A stretch of 24,787 bases of DNA, taken from the NCBI GenBank assembly GCA_002245135.1, contig NGBS01001264.1, positions 1 to 24,787 on the forward strand, given 5' to 3'. Shown here piece by piece: positions 9,491-18,065 of this stretch. The position numbers and the translations under genes were made by a program. The notes under the pieces are model-generated. The model was given only the letters and a program-made list of their open reading frames with translations. It was not told the origin of the DNA and searched no databases. Origin of the DNA: Proteromonas lacertae (lineage: Eukaryota; Sar; Bigyra; Opalinata; Proteromonadidae). How positions within the stretch are numbered: position 1 is the first letter of the stretch; each line of letters begins with the position of its first letter.

Positions 9491-9799
9491 GTATGTAAAA
9501 AATGAATGATATTATTAAATTCATAATATTTAATTTCATTTATTTTATGTTTGTGTAAATGAAGATATTTTATTACCACATTTTATTTCTTTTCAATTCG
9601 TTATCATAGATTAATTAATACAATGTAATTACTCTATATATATGTAAAGTATGTAGTTTAAATCCATTTACTTAACATAAATTAATGGAAGTATTGTAAT
9701 CATTTAAATTATTGACATGAAATTATTCAAAAATACTGTTGTATTTATTTTTAATATCTACATACAGTCATTTCCATCAGCAATAGTTTAATTAATCAA
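9491..9799. other. AT-rich intergenic region, nothing recognised
   Basis: About 310 bases between convergent genes (methyltransferase remnant on the plus strand, GT31-like gene on the minus strand). Only AT-rich low-complexity sequence is visible; no RNA gene, clear terminator or repeat end. Confidence 0.5.
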
Positions 9800-10852
9800 T
9801 CATGTATATCCTTTATTATAAACCACTATTATTGATGCAGGGAAAAATGGATGAAGAGCAATAATTTTCTTATCATTAGTTAAGCTGCATAAATTACAAT
9901 CCCATTTCATTTTTCTATTTTGTCCTCCCATGTTGTATATATTAAATAATTTCTTATTCAAAGTTATTATTTCGCCATAGTAAACATCATCCCATCTGTG
10001 AATAGGTTTATGATAAAAACTTTGATTATATATATAATTTATCATTTTCTGAGAAAAAATATAAAATGCTCCTTGTGGGTAATATATATTTGTTTTTTTA
10101 AATCTAGAAATTTCTGCCATTATATCATAATGATTATCTCTTAGTAAACCTTTTATTCTAGCTGGAAAAAATAAAACATCCAGATTTGATCTTATAAAAT
10201 ATTTTATAGTAGGATGTTTTTCTATAATCCATTTGTAAGTTGACATCATTAATAATGTTATATTATGGTATGTATTTACAAAATTAAAAATAATCATATC
10301 ATTAAAAATATATGACTCTTGTTTTAAGTTATCTACAGGATATGAATAATAAGGTTCTGGTGCAAGACCTGTTAAGAATATATACATCGAATTATATCCA
10401 TCTACAATATTTTCTTTCATAAATGTCTCTCTTAATGCTATTCTGCCAATTAATTGTGGTGGTCCACATGGAATTCCAATAATAATTTCTATATCATTAT
10501 AATCACAATTTGGTTCAATTAATGTAGTATATCCACCAGTATAGAGGTGATATATTTCTGTTGGCTTTGTCATTTCATTAGGCAACATTGTTATAACATC
10601 CTGAGCTTTATAATTACATTTGTTAATTATTTCTTCTTTCATACATTCTTTAACTATCTTTACTTGTTCATACAATTTATTTTTAGAGATATTATATAGT
10701 CTATAAAAATTCATTAAATGAAAATTATCAATTATAGAATTTCGATCTAATTTAATATCATTTTCTAATTTATTAAATATATTATTCATTTGAGCTATAT
10801 AAATAAGACTAATTACAAACAAAAGAAAAAATAAACAAATAAATAATTTCAT
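9800..10852 (-). CDS. GT31-like (beta-galactosyltransferase fold) type II membrane protein
   Basis: A 350-residue predicted Golgi enzyme. Residues 2-20 (LFICLFFLLFVISLIYIA) form a signal anchor, followed by a charged stem. The catalytic region follows the GT31 order: RIALRETF (139-144; compare the family's R-x-x-LR-x-TW), YIFLTG (157-162), FNDMIIFNFVNTYHNITLL (183-201; compare D-F-x-D-x-Y-x-NLTLK), then W208 and KYFIRSNLDVLFF (217-229). The nucleotide-sugar/metal site normally reads DDD in this position; here it is NLD. A YPQGAFYIFS strand (258-267) and WDDVYYG (287-293; compare the family's EDVYVG) complete the pattern. It ends in TGA. It starts head to head with the frame at 10867, with only 14 bases between. 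It probably transfers a hexose to a glycan or glycolipid; substrate unknown. Confidence 0.65.
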   Translation of the reverse strand: MKLFICLFFLLFVISLIYIAQMNNIFNKLENDIKLDRNSIIDNFHLMNFYRLYNISKNKLYEQVKIVKECMKEEIINKCNYKAQDVITMLPNEMTKPTEIYHLYTGGYTTLIEPNCDYNDIEIIIGIPCGPPQLIGRIALRETFMKENIVDGYNSMYIFLTGLAPEPYYSYPVDNLKQESYIFNDMIIFNFVNTYHNITLLMMSTYKWIIEKHPTIKYFIRSNLDVLFFPARIKGLLRDNHYDIMAEISRFKKTNIYYPQGAFYIFSQKMINYIYNQSFYHKPIHRWDDVYYGEIITLNKKLFNIYNMGGQNRKMKWDCNLCSLTNDKKIIALHPFFPASIIVVYNKGYT

Positions 10853-10866
10853 TTTTGTAGATTTAA

Positions 10867-11236
10867 ATGAAAGTTATAGTATTGCAATTGTTATTATCGA
10901 CTTTTCTGATAATTTTTATTATACATGTTAAATATTCTGCTTTCAACAATTTTACTATCACTATTAAACCATTCAAAGTAATATCAGTAATACTACCCAT
11001 AACTACAAAAAGAAATAAAATTGATAAAGAAAATCCCAAACCATCGCAATTACTACTATGATAAATTTGATGAGAATTTGACTATGATAAATCATATTGA
11101 AATTGGAGTAGCTCGATATAGAATAGATTTTGACTTTAAAAATAAGTTACAAAATGAATTAGTAAATTCTGTGAGAATAATTAAGGGTTACTTAGACAAA
11201 AGAAAAATAAAATATCCTTTTAATGATAAAATATGA
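10867..11236 (+). pseudogene. Small membrane-anchored frame, probably frameshifted; family unknown
   Basis: Two overlapping frames. The first (10867-11061) starts MKVIVLQLLLSTFLIIFIIH, a good signal anchor, and runs 64 residues. The second (11021-11236, 71 residues) reads DKFDENLTMINHIEIGVARY and LVNSVRIIKGYLDKRKIKYP. They read as one type II membrane protein stem with a frameshift near 11040-11060. The length is far short of a glycosyltransferase, so this is either a 5' remnant or a small unrelated protein. It may be the truncated start of another glycosyltransferase, given the neighbours; that is inference. Confidence 0.35.
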
Positions 11237-11255
11237 GTAGTGCATAAATGATTAT

Positions 11256-12218
11256 ATGATTTTCATTTTGGTTATAATAAAGTTACATTTGATGTTTATT
11301 TTAAATGTAATACTTTTGGTTTTTTCTATTTCATGTTTTTTATTTATTATCTTGTCATATGAAAGTAAATCTAAAACAATGATAATGAATAGCAGTATAG
11401 CAGATGTTAGTTTGTCAAGAAGAGTGATAATAGATGCATTTACATATTTTCAAGAGTCTATGATGTTAAGCATAAGATTATCAAGAATGAATAATTTTGT
11501 TGATTATTTTTTAATAGTAACATCTACTACAACGCATTCTGGATTACCCTTATATATCAGTTTTCAACCTTTTGAAAGTTTCATTCAACAGTATAGAAAT
11601 AAAATAATATTCTATAATATCACTTTCCCAAAAAATTATACATATTCTTGGTCAAGAGAAAGTTATCAAAGAGTGGCAATTGCTGATGGACTTAAGTCAA
11701 TGAATATAAATAATGAATCTTTAGTTATAATAAGTGATTTAGATGAAATACCAACAACTAATGCAATGAAATATATTATAAAAAATCCACCTAATCATTT
11801 ATATATGTTAAGTGGTTATATGTACTATTATAACTACAGAAACAAAATAAGAGATATTTGGCCTGGAGTAATTGTTATGAAAGTTCGTAGATGTAATAGT
11901 GATTTAATAGCTAAATGTAGAGCTGATAGGTATAAATATAGTAGAATATTTTCACTTCCTGTTTTTCCTTCTTTAACTCATTGTTCATATTGCTATAGAA
12001 ATATTTCATTGATTCAAAAGAAATTAACTAGTTTTGCTCATACAGAATTCAGTAAACCTCCTTTTACAAAGAGAGAATATATAATGAATTGTATTAAGAG
12101 ACATGAAAGCTTATTTGACAAAAGTAAATTTGTGTTTGTTGATTATGATGAAAAATTAGTTCCTTTACCCCCAGATGGAAGATTCAATTTTTTAAAGGAA
12201 GAATATGACATAGTGTAG
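11256..12218 (+). CDS. GT17-family N-acetylglucosaminyltransferase-like protein
   Basis: A 320-residue type II membrane protein of the family that includes beta-1,4-mannosyl-glycoprotein 4-beta-N-acetylglucosaminyltransferase (bisecting GlcNAc). Residues 13-34 form a strong signal anchor; Met13 (base 11292) is an equally good start. The luminal domain shows the GT17 signature: RRVIIDAFTYFQESMMLSIR (55-74), FLIVTSTTTHSG (85-96), the metal/nucleotide-sugar site VIISDLDEIP (157-166), the Y-rich GYMYYYNY strand (187-194), and the C-terminal HCSYCYRN...KKLTSFAHTEFSKP block (242-268). Length and motif order look complete. It should act in the Golgi on N-glycans, but acceptor specificity in protists is not known from sequence. 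Confident on family, moderate on reaction. Confidence 0.8.
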   Translation: MIFILVIIKLHLMFILNVILLVFSISCFLFIILSYESKSKTMIMNSSIADVSLSRRVIIDAFTYFQESMMLSIRLSRMNNFVDYFLIVTSTTTHSGLPLYISFQPFESFIQQYRNKIIFYNITFPKNYTYSWSRESYQRVAIADGLKSMNINNESLVIISDLDEIPTTNAMKYIIKNPPNHLYMLSGYMYYYNYRNKIRDIWPGVIVMKVRRCNSDLIAKCRADRYKYSRIFSLPVFPSLTHCSYCYRNISLIQKKLTSFAHTEFSKPPFTKREYIMNCIKRHESLFDKSKFVFVDYDEKLVPLPPDGRFNFLKEEYDIV

Positions 12219-12269
12219 TAATATGAATATTTGATATAAATGATAAATCTATATAATATTATTAATTAA

Positions 12270-12349
12270 ATATAATGACAAAACCAAGCTAATTATTCAA
12301 AAATAACTCATATTAGCTTTTTTTCGTTAGCTTGGCTTTGTCATTATAT
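12270..12349. repeat. 80-bp hairpin with 23-bp arms
   Basis: Arms 12270-12292 and 12327-12349 pair over 23 bases with one mismatch (core TGACAAA-CCAAGCTAA), separated by a 34-base loop. The hairpin abuts the 149-bp repeat copy B. It could be a folded-back element or a 3' processing/termination structure for the GT17 gene, whose stop is about 50 bases upstream. Confidence 0.6.
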
Positions 12350-12352
12350 TAC

Positions 12353-12501
12353 AAATCAGAAAATTCTAAAAATTTCATCAAGCCTAATGATTATTCAAGC
12401 CCAATAAACAAATAAATGCTATTTTTGTGATTACTATTAAGTATAATGGTGAAATGATGTGTATTTCGATGATGATGATGGTGAAATATGTGAATATGTA
12501 A
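12353..12501 (+). repeat. 149-bp dispersed repeat, copy B
   Basis: Same orientation as 2612-2760 and about 96% identical by eye. After base 12501 the similarity to copy A's flank is lost, and the palindrome cluster and the Polinton zone begin. The repeat is therefore a natural candidate for the last host sequence before the inserted element. Confidence 0.8.
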
Positions 12502-12518
12502 TATAATATAAATGCATG

Positions 12519-12660
12519 AAATCCTCTTTTATAGAGGATCCTCTTCTAAAAGAGGATTTTTAGATCCTCTCTGAAAGAGGAAAGAGGATTTTTAGATCCT
12601 CTTTAAAAGAGGAAATATAAATTTTATAAAATCCTCTTATTAAAAAAGATGACAAATGAA
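12519..12660. repeat. Cluster of AGAGGAT/ATCCTCT palindromes
   Basis: Starts with a near-perfect 40-bp palindrome (12519-12558) centred on GGATCC, then two copies of a hairpin unit AGAGGATTTTTAGATCCTCT (12551-12570 and 12583-12602), each with a 7-bp stem, followed by further single ATCCTCT words. It lies in the presumed terminal zone of the Polinton and may be part of its terminal repeat or a protein-binding array. Confidence 0.7.
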
Positions 12661-12789
12661 AAATCCTCTATCCTAAACATAATATTATTGAAAAAATTTG
12701 AAAAGTCTACTGATGAATTATTAAAAATTCTTCTTCCAATATGATACCATCATACTAGAGGATTATAATTTATTATGTGTCTATCTGAC
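12661..12789. other. AT-rich non-coding stretch in Polinton terminal zone
   Basis: Non-coding sequence with isolated ATCCTCT/AGAGGAT words. No frame or RNA gene is seen. Confidence 0.4.
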
Positions 12790-12838
12790 CAGCCCCCCTG
12801 TGGGGGGCCGATGGGGGGGATGCCGGCGGGGTGGAGGA
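12790..12838. other. G/C island, quadruplex- and hairpin-prone
   Basis: In a window that is otherwise strongly AT-rich, about 49 bases are almost all G and C. A CCCCCC-TGT-GGGGGG hairpin at 12793-12807 is followed by a run of seven G, then GCCGGC and a run of four G. The plus strand carries several long G-runs able to form a G-quadruplex. The island lies about 80 bases beyond the stop of the leftward polB gene, where it could act as a replication or transcription block or belong to the element's terminal region. Confidence 0.7.
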
Positions 12839-12914
12839 CTAGACTATAGTATAGACTAGAATAGATTAAAACAAAAATAAGAATATAGAATTAGTATATA
12901 ATATTAGAGGAAAT

Positions 12915-15900
12915 CTAATTATTGTATCCATATGGAACTGTTTCATAATCATCCTCAAAGTATCTTTTATCATCAAAATATGTAAGTCCTATCTTTTCTT
13001 TATAAGCAGTATAGATATGATGATTTCTACTTCTAATATGATTAATACCAAACTTCTGTTTAGAAACATATCCATCAACCATTTCAGTATAATCATCTCC
13101 TGTCATCTTACTTGCTATAGCTGTTATTAATCCTTTACATCTATTGGAGGATTTGAGTGTACCATCATTAACACATTCCTTTTCATAATAGTAACATTTG
13201 GATTTCAATCCTCTAAACTTAGTGATAACATAGAATTTCTTACCATCCTGTTCCTCAAACTTGAGTTTATTTAATGTTCCTGGTTTACATGATAATGAAT
13301 CCCATTTGTAGTAATTACTGAAAGGAGGCATATTCAGATTACTTCCATCTATATATTTTTGAAGATGATTGAAATTCCAATATATATCTTTAGTCTTTAC
13401 AGAAAAGAGGAGACTGTCAGTATCTGTCATTAAGAGTCTAACATCTTCTGGTGAATTGTAATGTAATACTCCATCATACCAATACTGTTGCATTAATAAT
13501 TTAGAAAGAGCAAGGATTGTCATGCCTATCTGAATAGGTTTATTAATTTTGAACATCTTTTTATGATAATGTACTAATCTCAAATCTCCGTGAATAGTAT
13601 CTATCTTATCAAACCAAGGATCTCTAATAGCTTTTCTTGCCTGATTTTCTGACACTACTAATTTGATACTTCTCCTCTTATCAACTCTTTCTAAAGTTTT
13701 TCCATAAAGCGAATTAAGTAATTTCTTCATAATATTAGCAGTAGATGTTTGATGCATTTCCTTCGCATGAACTCTCATATCCTTTAATTGATCAATATGT
13801 TTAGACATATGTTTACTTTCCAAGAATGTTAGTACTTTATATACTTTTGTTACTCTATATCCATGATCAACTGCAAATTTGAGATTCTGATAATGGATGA
13901 CATAATGTTCCTTAGGTAATAAGTCAGTAACTAGCTTTTCAGAGGAAACATATTTATGAACATCAGGATTTTTCTGATCATCCTCTTTTTGAGAGTATAA
14001 TACTTCTAATTTTTCTTTTTGTATATCTGACAATTCATCATAGCTAATCTTCCTTCTTGAAGGTAGAATAGGATATTCTCTTAAATATTCCTTATAATAG
14101 GAAATAGGCTCTATATCCACTTCTAACATATATCCTGTAGTTTCAAAGGAATCATTTTTATCATAGAATTTAGTAGAATCTAATATCTCATGAAGTTTAG
14201 GACAACCAGGATCTTCATAACAATAAAGATGATAATTCCTTATAGGAAGTTTACATAAATACATTACTGAAGGATATAAGGAATTCATATCCTGATAAAC
14301 AATAAACTTTGAAGGTTTCTTTGGATCATAATCCTTCATATAGAAATTATTAGCATCTTCTTTCCTCTTTCCTATATAGGATAATCCTCCATATAATCCA
14401 TTAAGGATGAAATCATATATTTCAGGTTCATGAATTAACTCTATCTTAACTGAACTTTCTTTCAAGAACAAATCCAAGGATAAACTAGGAATTGATACAT
14501 ACCAACAAGGATCAATATGAAAGTGATTAAAGATGTTTTGTCTAAAATCCTCAAATACTGAACAAAGGATATAAACATCAATACTTAAATAGAAATTACA
14601 ATATTCTCCTATAGAAGCTTTTCCTTCAAACAAAATGTTATTCACTTCCATTGCAAAGTTATATTCCTCTTCTGTTATTGTTGAATTGGATAAACTTGAA
14701 TAGAAATCCTCAATCTTCAAATCCTTAAATTGATTATCATATTTTTCCAAACAATCAACATATTCATAAGGAAAGAAGTTTTTCTGAAGAAGATACTTAT
14801 CAATGATTTCCTCATCTAATTCAGGAAAGTTATCATAAATGACTTTAAACTTTTCCTTTTTACAATTTAACTCTAAAGCAGTTATCTTTAAATCCTCTGT
14901 TAAACTAGATAATTTTTCAGAAAGGAATTGGTATGAATCAATGAACATTAATCTATCAAAGAATATAGCTTTATAGTTTTCATCAGTAGAAGGAAGGATA
15001 TCCAAATTTAAACCAGTCTGTTTAGCAATTTCTGCAAGCTCTCTAATGATGAAATGCTGGTCATATCTCATAGCGTTATGACCAATTATAGGAATCTTGT
15101 ATCCTTTTACTTTTATTGATAAGTTCTCTTTGGAATGAATTGAAGCAATGTACTTTCCTGTGAAATGATTATGGTGGAGGACTTTTGGATCAAAAGGAGT
15201 AAAAGGTTTATTACAAAAATCACAAACTGTTTTACTCATATGAATAGCTAAATCTTCCTCATTTTGATCCCAATCTTTAGGATATAAGTTTATTATATTA
15301 TATAAGTGTTTTACATCTTTATATACTGTCATGATATCCTCCATAAATTCTTTTTCTAAATTTTCATCTTCGGATATCTTCACATTCATAATAGTTGTAG
15401 ATTTAATTTGAGGAATTTTACTTTCAATATATAAACAATATGATTTTAACTTATGTTCATTTTTGAAGGATCTTAATGTTTTTGTCTTTTCCTGAGAATT
15501 ATCAATAGGGACAATGTATGCTTCTGTATCGTAATAAATAACAACAGGAATCATATCCTCTCTGTTAGAATGTTCAAATTTCATAAATACTTCCTCACTA
15601 TCCTTATCAGGAAATATCCTTATTACATTATCAGGATTTTGACAATTTACTGTTTTGTGATTTGCAAATGATTTTGCATTATAAGTATAAAAGGGACAAT
15701 AAGGACAAACCAAAGGACTTGTTTTATTCTTAAATATTACACCAAAAACTAAGCTGAATACTTGATTTAAGGATTTAATTGCACAATAATGTCCTGTAAT
15801 TACTTCATCTGTAGTATCATTGTTATTAGGAAGGAATAATAAATTAATAACAGGATTACCAACATTCTTATCAATTATACTATATCTTAATGGAAGGATT

Positions 15901-16949
15901 TTAGGTTTGTCCTTTTCCTCTTCATCAATTGCAAATACATTTATATTTAAATCATAAGTTTGCTCTACTTTATCTATATCAGGATTATTAACAGGAGCTA
16001 CTGGTATTGTAATAAAATCGCTACTAGGTTGTATTTGAGGTAAATGTTGCTTTTTTAAACATGAATTAATTGCTCTCCAAAAACAATCCATATTATCATT
16101 ATCCTTATTTTCACAAGGATCTAAACAATACTTATTATTGAATATATCAGGAATATGATAATTTCCTCCTGCTCCTGCCATAATTTGGTATTGATTAATA
16201 TGAGTTTCCATTAAATCCATATATTGGAATATTAAACCAGATTCTGGAGGAGAAAAGTCATCCTCATTAATAGAATGAAATAAGGAACGCATCTTTGCTG
16301 CTACTGATGCAGGACTATCATACTCATTTATTAAAATATTTCTTGTATTATGAAATAAGGATACTTCTTCACCTGATTCATCTTCCGAAGAAGTATAAAC
16401 ATACCAAAATACAAAGTATACTTTAATATTTTTCATTTCATGTGCTATTTCACTTATTCTTAAAGCAACATCTGTGTTATCAACAATGAAATTATAATAA
16501 TCTTCAGGAGTAAGAAGATGAATATCCTTTAAATTAGTAACGTACTTCCTTGTTACTCCTTCAGAGGATTGTCCTTCTAATTCATACCTTTTTATTCTTT
16601 CCTCTAAATTTCCTCTTGGAGGATGAATTCTATTATCATCCATATCATCATCTCCTCCACCAAAATACATTCCATAATCAGGATTTATAATATGTACTCG
16701 AGGATTATTATTTAAATTCCTCATATAGGAGGATTCACTTATTTTCCTTCTTTTACTAGTTGCATTAATGAAATATTGGGAAGTACTATCCTCATTTTCT
16801 AACATCTTTTCTAATAAATGAGTTTTTGCATTTAAAGCATATTTTTTCTGCTTATCAGTATTCTTCCTTTTATTCATCATTTCATACTTATAAAAATTCA
16901 AAACTAAAAAGAAAACAAAAAATGAATATACTTTAAAATAATTGGTCAA
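12915..16949 (-). CDS. Polinton protein-primed DNA polymerase B
   Basis: Replicates the element's DNA. Total frame 1344 residues, in the usual range. From Met1 the first 23 residues are hydrophobic and unlike the family, so Met24/Met25 (about 16880) is the more likely start. In order: a Zn-finger (CPYCPFY...H...C, near residue 416); exonuclease motif I (YYDTEAYIVP, near 475); a CDFCNKPF...HHNHFTGKY zinc/HNH-like segment typical of Polinton polymerases (near 576); exonuclease II (GHNAMRYDQHF, near 625); polymerase motif A (YQDMNSLYPSVM, near 885); motif B (KKLLNSLYGK, near 1080); and motif C (MTDTDSLLF, near 1176). It is divergent from the gene at 17089 and ends near the left-side palindromes and G/C island. 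The frame is uninterrupted. This is one of the surest calls in the window. Confidence 0.95.
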   Translation of the reverse strand: MTNYFKVYSFFVFFLVLNFYKYEMMNKRKNTDKQKKYALNAKTHLLEKMLENEDSTSQYFINATSKRRKISESSYMRNLNNNPRVHIINPDYGMYFGGGDDDMDDNRIHPPRGNLEERIKRYELEGQSSEGVTRKYVTNLKDIHLLTPEDYYNFIVDNTDVALRISEIAHEMKNIKVYFVFWYVYTSSEDESGEEVSLFHNTRNILINEYDSPASVAAKMRSLFHSINEDDFSPPESGLIFQYMDLMETHINQYQIMAGAGGNYHIPDIFNNKYCLDPCENKDNDNMDCFWRAINSCLKKQHLPQIQPSSDFITIPVAPVNNPDIDKVEQTYDLNINVFAIDEEEKDKPKILPLRYSIIDKNVGNPVINLLFLPNNNDTTDEVITGHYCAIKSLNQVFSLVFGVIFKNKTSPLVCPYCPFYTYNAKSFANHKTVNCQNPDNVIRIFPDKDSEEVFMKFEHSNREDMIPVVIYYDTEAYIVPIDNSQEKTKTLRSFKNEHKLKSYCLYIESKIPQIKSTTIMNVKISEDENLEKEFMEDIMTVYKDVKHLYNIINLYPKDWDQNEEDLAIHMSKTVCDFCNKPFTPFDPKVLHHNHFTGKYIASIHSKENLSIKVKGYKIPIIGHNAMRYDQHFIIRELAEIAKQTGLNLDILPSTDENYKAIFFDRLMFIDSYQFLSEKLSSLTEDLKITALELNCKKEKFKVIYDNFPELDEEIIDKYLLQKNFFPYEYVDCLEKYDNQFKDLKIEDFYSSLSNSTITEEEYNFAMEVNNILFEGKASIGEYCNFYLSIDVYILCSVFEDFRQNIFNHFHIDPCWYVSIPSLSLDLFLKESSVKIELIHEPEIYDFILNGLYGGLSYIGKRKEDANNFYMKDYDPKKPSKFIVYQDMNSLYPSVMYLCKLPIRNYHLYCYEDPGCPKLHEILDSTKFYDKNDSFETTGYMLEVDIEPISYYKEYLREYPILPSRRKISYDELSDIQKEKLEVLYSQKEDDQKNPDVHKYVSSEKLVTDLLPKEHYVIHYQNLKFAVDHGYRVTKVYKVLTFLESKHMSKHIDQLKDMRVHAKEMHQTSTANIMKKLLNSLYGKTLERVDKRRSIKLVVSENQARKAIRDPWFDKIDTIHGDLRLVHYHKKMFKINKPIQIGMTILALSKLLMQQYWYDGVLHYNSPEDVRLLMTDTDSLLFSVKTKDIYWNFNHLQKYIDGSNLNMPPFSNYYKWDSLSCKPGTLNKLKFEEQDGKKFYVITKFRGLKSKCYYYEKECVNDGTLKSSNRCKGLITAIASKMTGDDYTEMVDGYVSKQKFGINHIRSRNHHIYTAYKEKIGLTYFDDKRYFEDDYETVPYGYNN

Positions 16950-17088
16950 TTAATATAATTGGTCAAATACAAACGTATACTAAATTTTGATTGGATAATT
17001 AAAAATCCACTTAAAAATCGTTACTTTTTTTATTTGCAATTTTCTTGTAATTTTTAACTATTATTAAAAACTTAACTTCTAAAAAATC
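16881..17088. promoter_or_regulatory. Divergent promoter region between polB and the 17089 gene
   Basis: If polB starts at 16880, about 208 bases separate two divergent starts. The stretch is AT-rich with T-runs toward each gene (TTCATTTTTTGTTTTC on the polB side, AAACTTAACTTCTAAAAA on the other). A short tandem AATTGGTCAA is visible at 16941-16965. It is the only divergent region on the left side of the element and probably drives the replication/integration genes. Confidence 0.4.
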
Positions 17089-18012
17089 ATGAGTTCTGGT
17101 AAAAAATACTTTACTTCTAAAAAGTATGTAGAAGAGGAGGCTGAGGAGGATAACTCTACTATAACTAGTGATGAAGATGATTTAGAAAATTGTGAAACTG
17201 AACCAGTATCACAAAGTGAATATGAAAAGCCTTATATTAAGGATTATGAGAGATGGTGTAAGGAAAACAATGTTGATGAAATGGAAAGTAATCCTGAACC
17301 AAAGTATGAAGCTGAATTAGTGAGGAAAATCATGGGTGATAAACAAATGTTAGAAATGGGAAATATTCCTAAGTTAGAATCTGCAAGAGGATTAGTGAGT
17401 GATTACCTTCCTCCTCATTTAAATAGATGGTTAACTTTTATTGGACATGTATTTGAGATGAAATTAGAAAAACCTAAAGAGGATCAGGAAGGATATTATT
17501 CTGTGAAGTTTACTAATGTTCAAGTAGCTAGGTTTGCAGGAAAGGATTGTGATGCTAGTGAATGGATAAAGTTAAAATCCTCTTGGTTATATGATATAGC
17601 TGATTATTTGAAAACCTCTAAACATTTAGAGCATAGTATTGAAGTTGTCCTCAATTTATACAGGATCCTCATTTGGAAGAATGATGATAGACATAATCTT
17701 GTAGGAAATGATAAAACAGTATATGAGGATTGGACTGTTATGGAGGATAAGGATGTTGTTGTTCCTGTAGTAGCTTTAAAATATACCATCAAGAATAATA
17801 CATGCTTTGTTAATTTATTCATTGATGGAGATATTATGATTGTAAGTGAGGATTATGTCAAAGAAAAAGTTAAGGATAAGGTTGAGGAAAAAGAGGAAAA
17901 GAAGTTTAGTACTCCTAAAAGAAAGAGAGAAATGTCCTTAAGTCCTCCAGTAGTGAAGAGAAGTAACATAGGAGGATTAACCTTAAAGAAGGATCATAAG
18001 CATAAAAAGTAA
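17089..18012 (+). CDS. Unrecognised Polinton protein, acidic N-terminus and basic C-terminus
   Basis: A 307-residue protein between polB and integrase. Residues 1-60 are acidic and low in complexity (EEEAEEDNSTITSDEDDLEN). The middle (about 95-255) looks folded, with alternating strand-like segments (WLTFIGHVFEMKL, YYSVKFTNVQVARF, CFVNLFIDGDIMIV) and a helical WLYDIADYLKTS region. Residues 255-307 are lysine-rich, with PKRKRE, a good nuclear localisation signal. This layout suits a DNA-binding accessory protein such as a single-strand-binding or terminal protein, but I see no diagnostic motif and do not assign a function. It is co-directional with the integrase, 53 bases upstream of it. Confidence 0.75.
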   Translation: MSSGKKYFTSKKYVEEEAEEDNSTITSDEDDLENCETEPVSQSEYEKPYIKDYERWCKENNVDEMESNPEPKYEAELVRKIMGDKQMLEMGNIPKLESARGLVSDYLPPHLNRWLTFIGHVFEMKLEKPKEDQEGYYSVKFTNVQVARFAGKDCDASEWIKLKSSWLYDIADYLKTSKHLEHSIEVVLNLYRILIWKNDDRHNLVGNDKTVYEDWTVMEDKDVVVPVVALKYTIKNNTCFVNLFIDGDIMIVSEDYVKEKVKDKVEEKEEKKFSTPKRKREMSLSPPVVKRSNIGGLTLKKDHKHKK

Positions 18013-18065
18013 TTAAAAAGATAATTATCATTAATTCCTTACTATATTCTTATTTTTGTTTTTCT

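Noticed and set aside
12519-12660. CRISPR-like repeat-spacer array.
   Set aside because: The units are palindromic, irregularly spaced, few in number and in a eukaryotic setting with no cas genes.
17604-17822. Minus-strand frame inside the 17089 gene, and similar plus-strand frames inside the virion block (19918-20109, 21078-21302, 21312-21566, 22232-22462) and 22611-22832.
   Set aside because: Shadows of longer, well supported genes in other frames.
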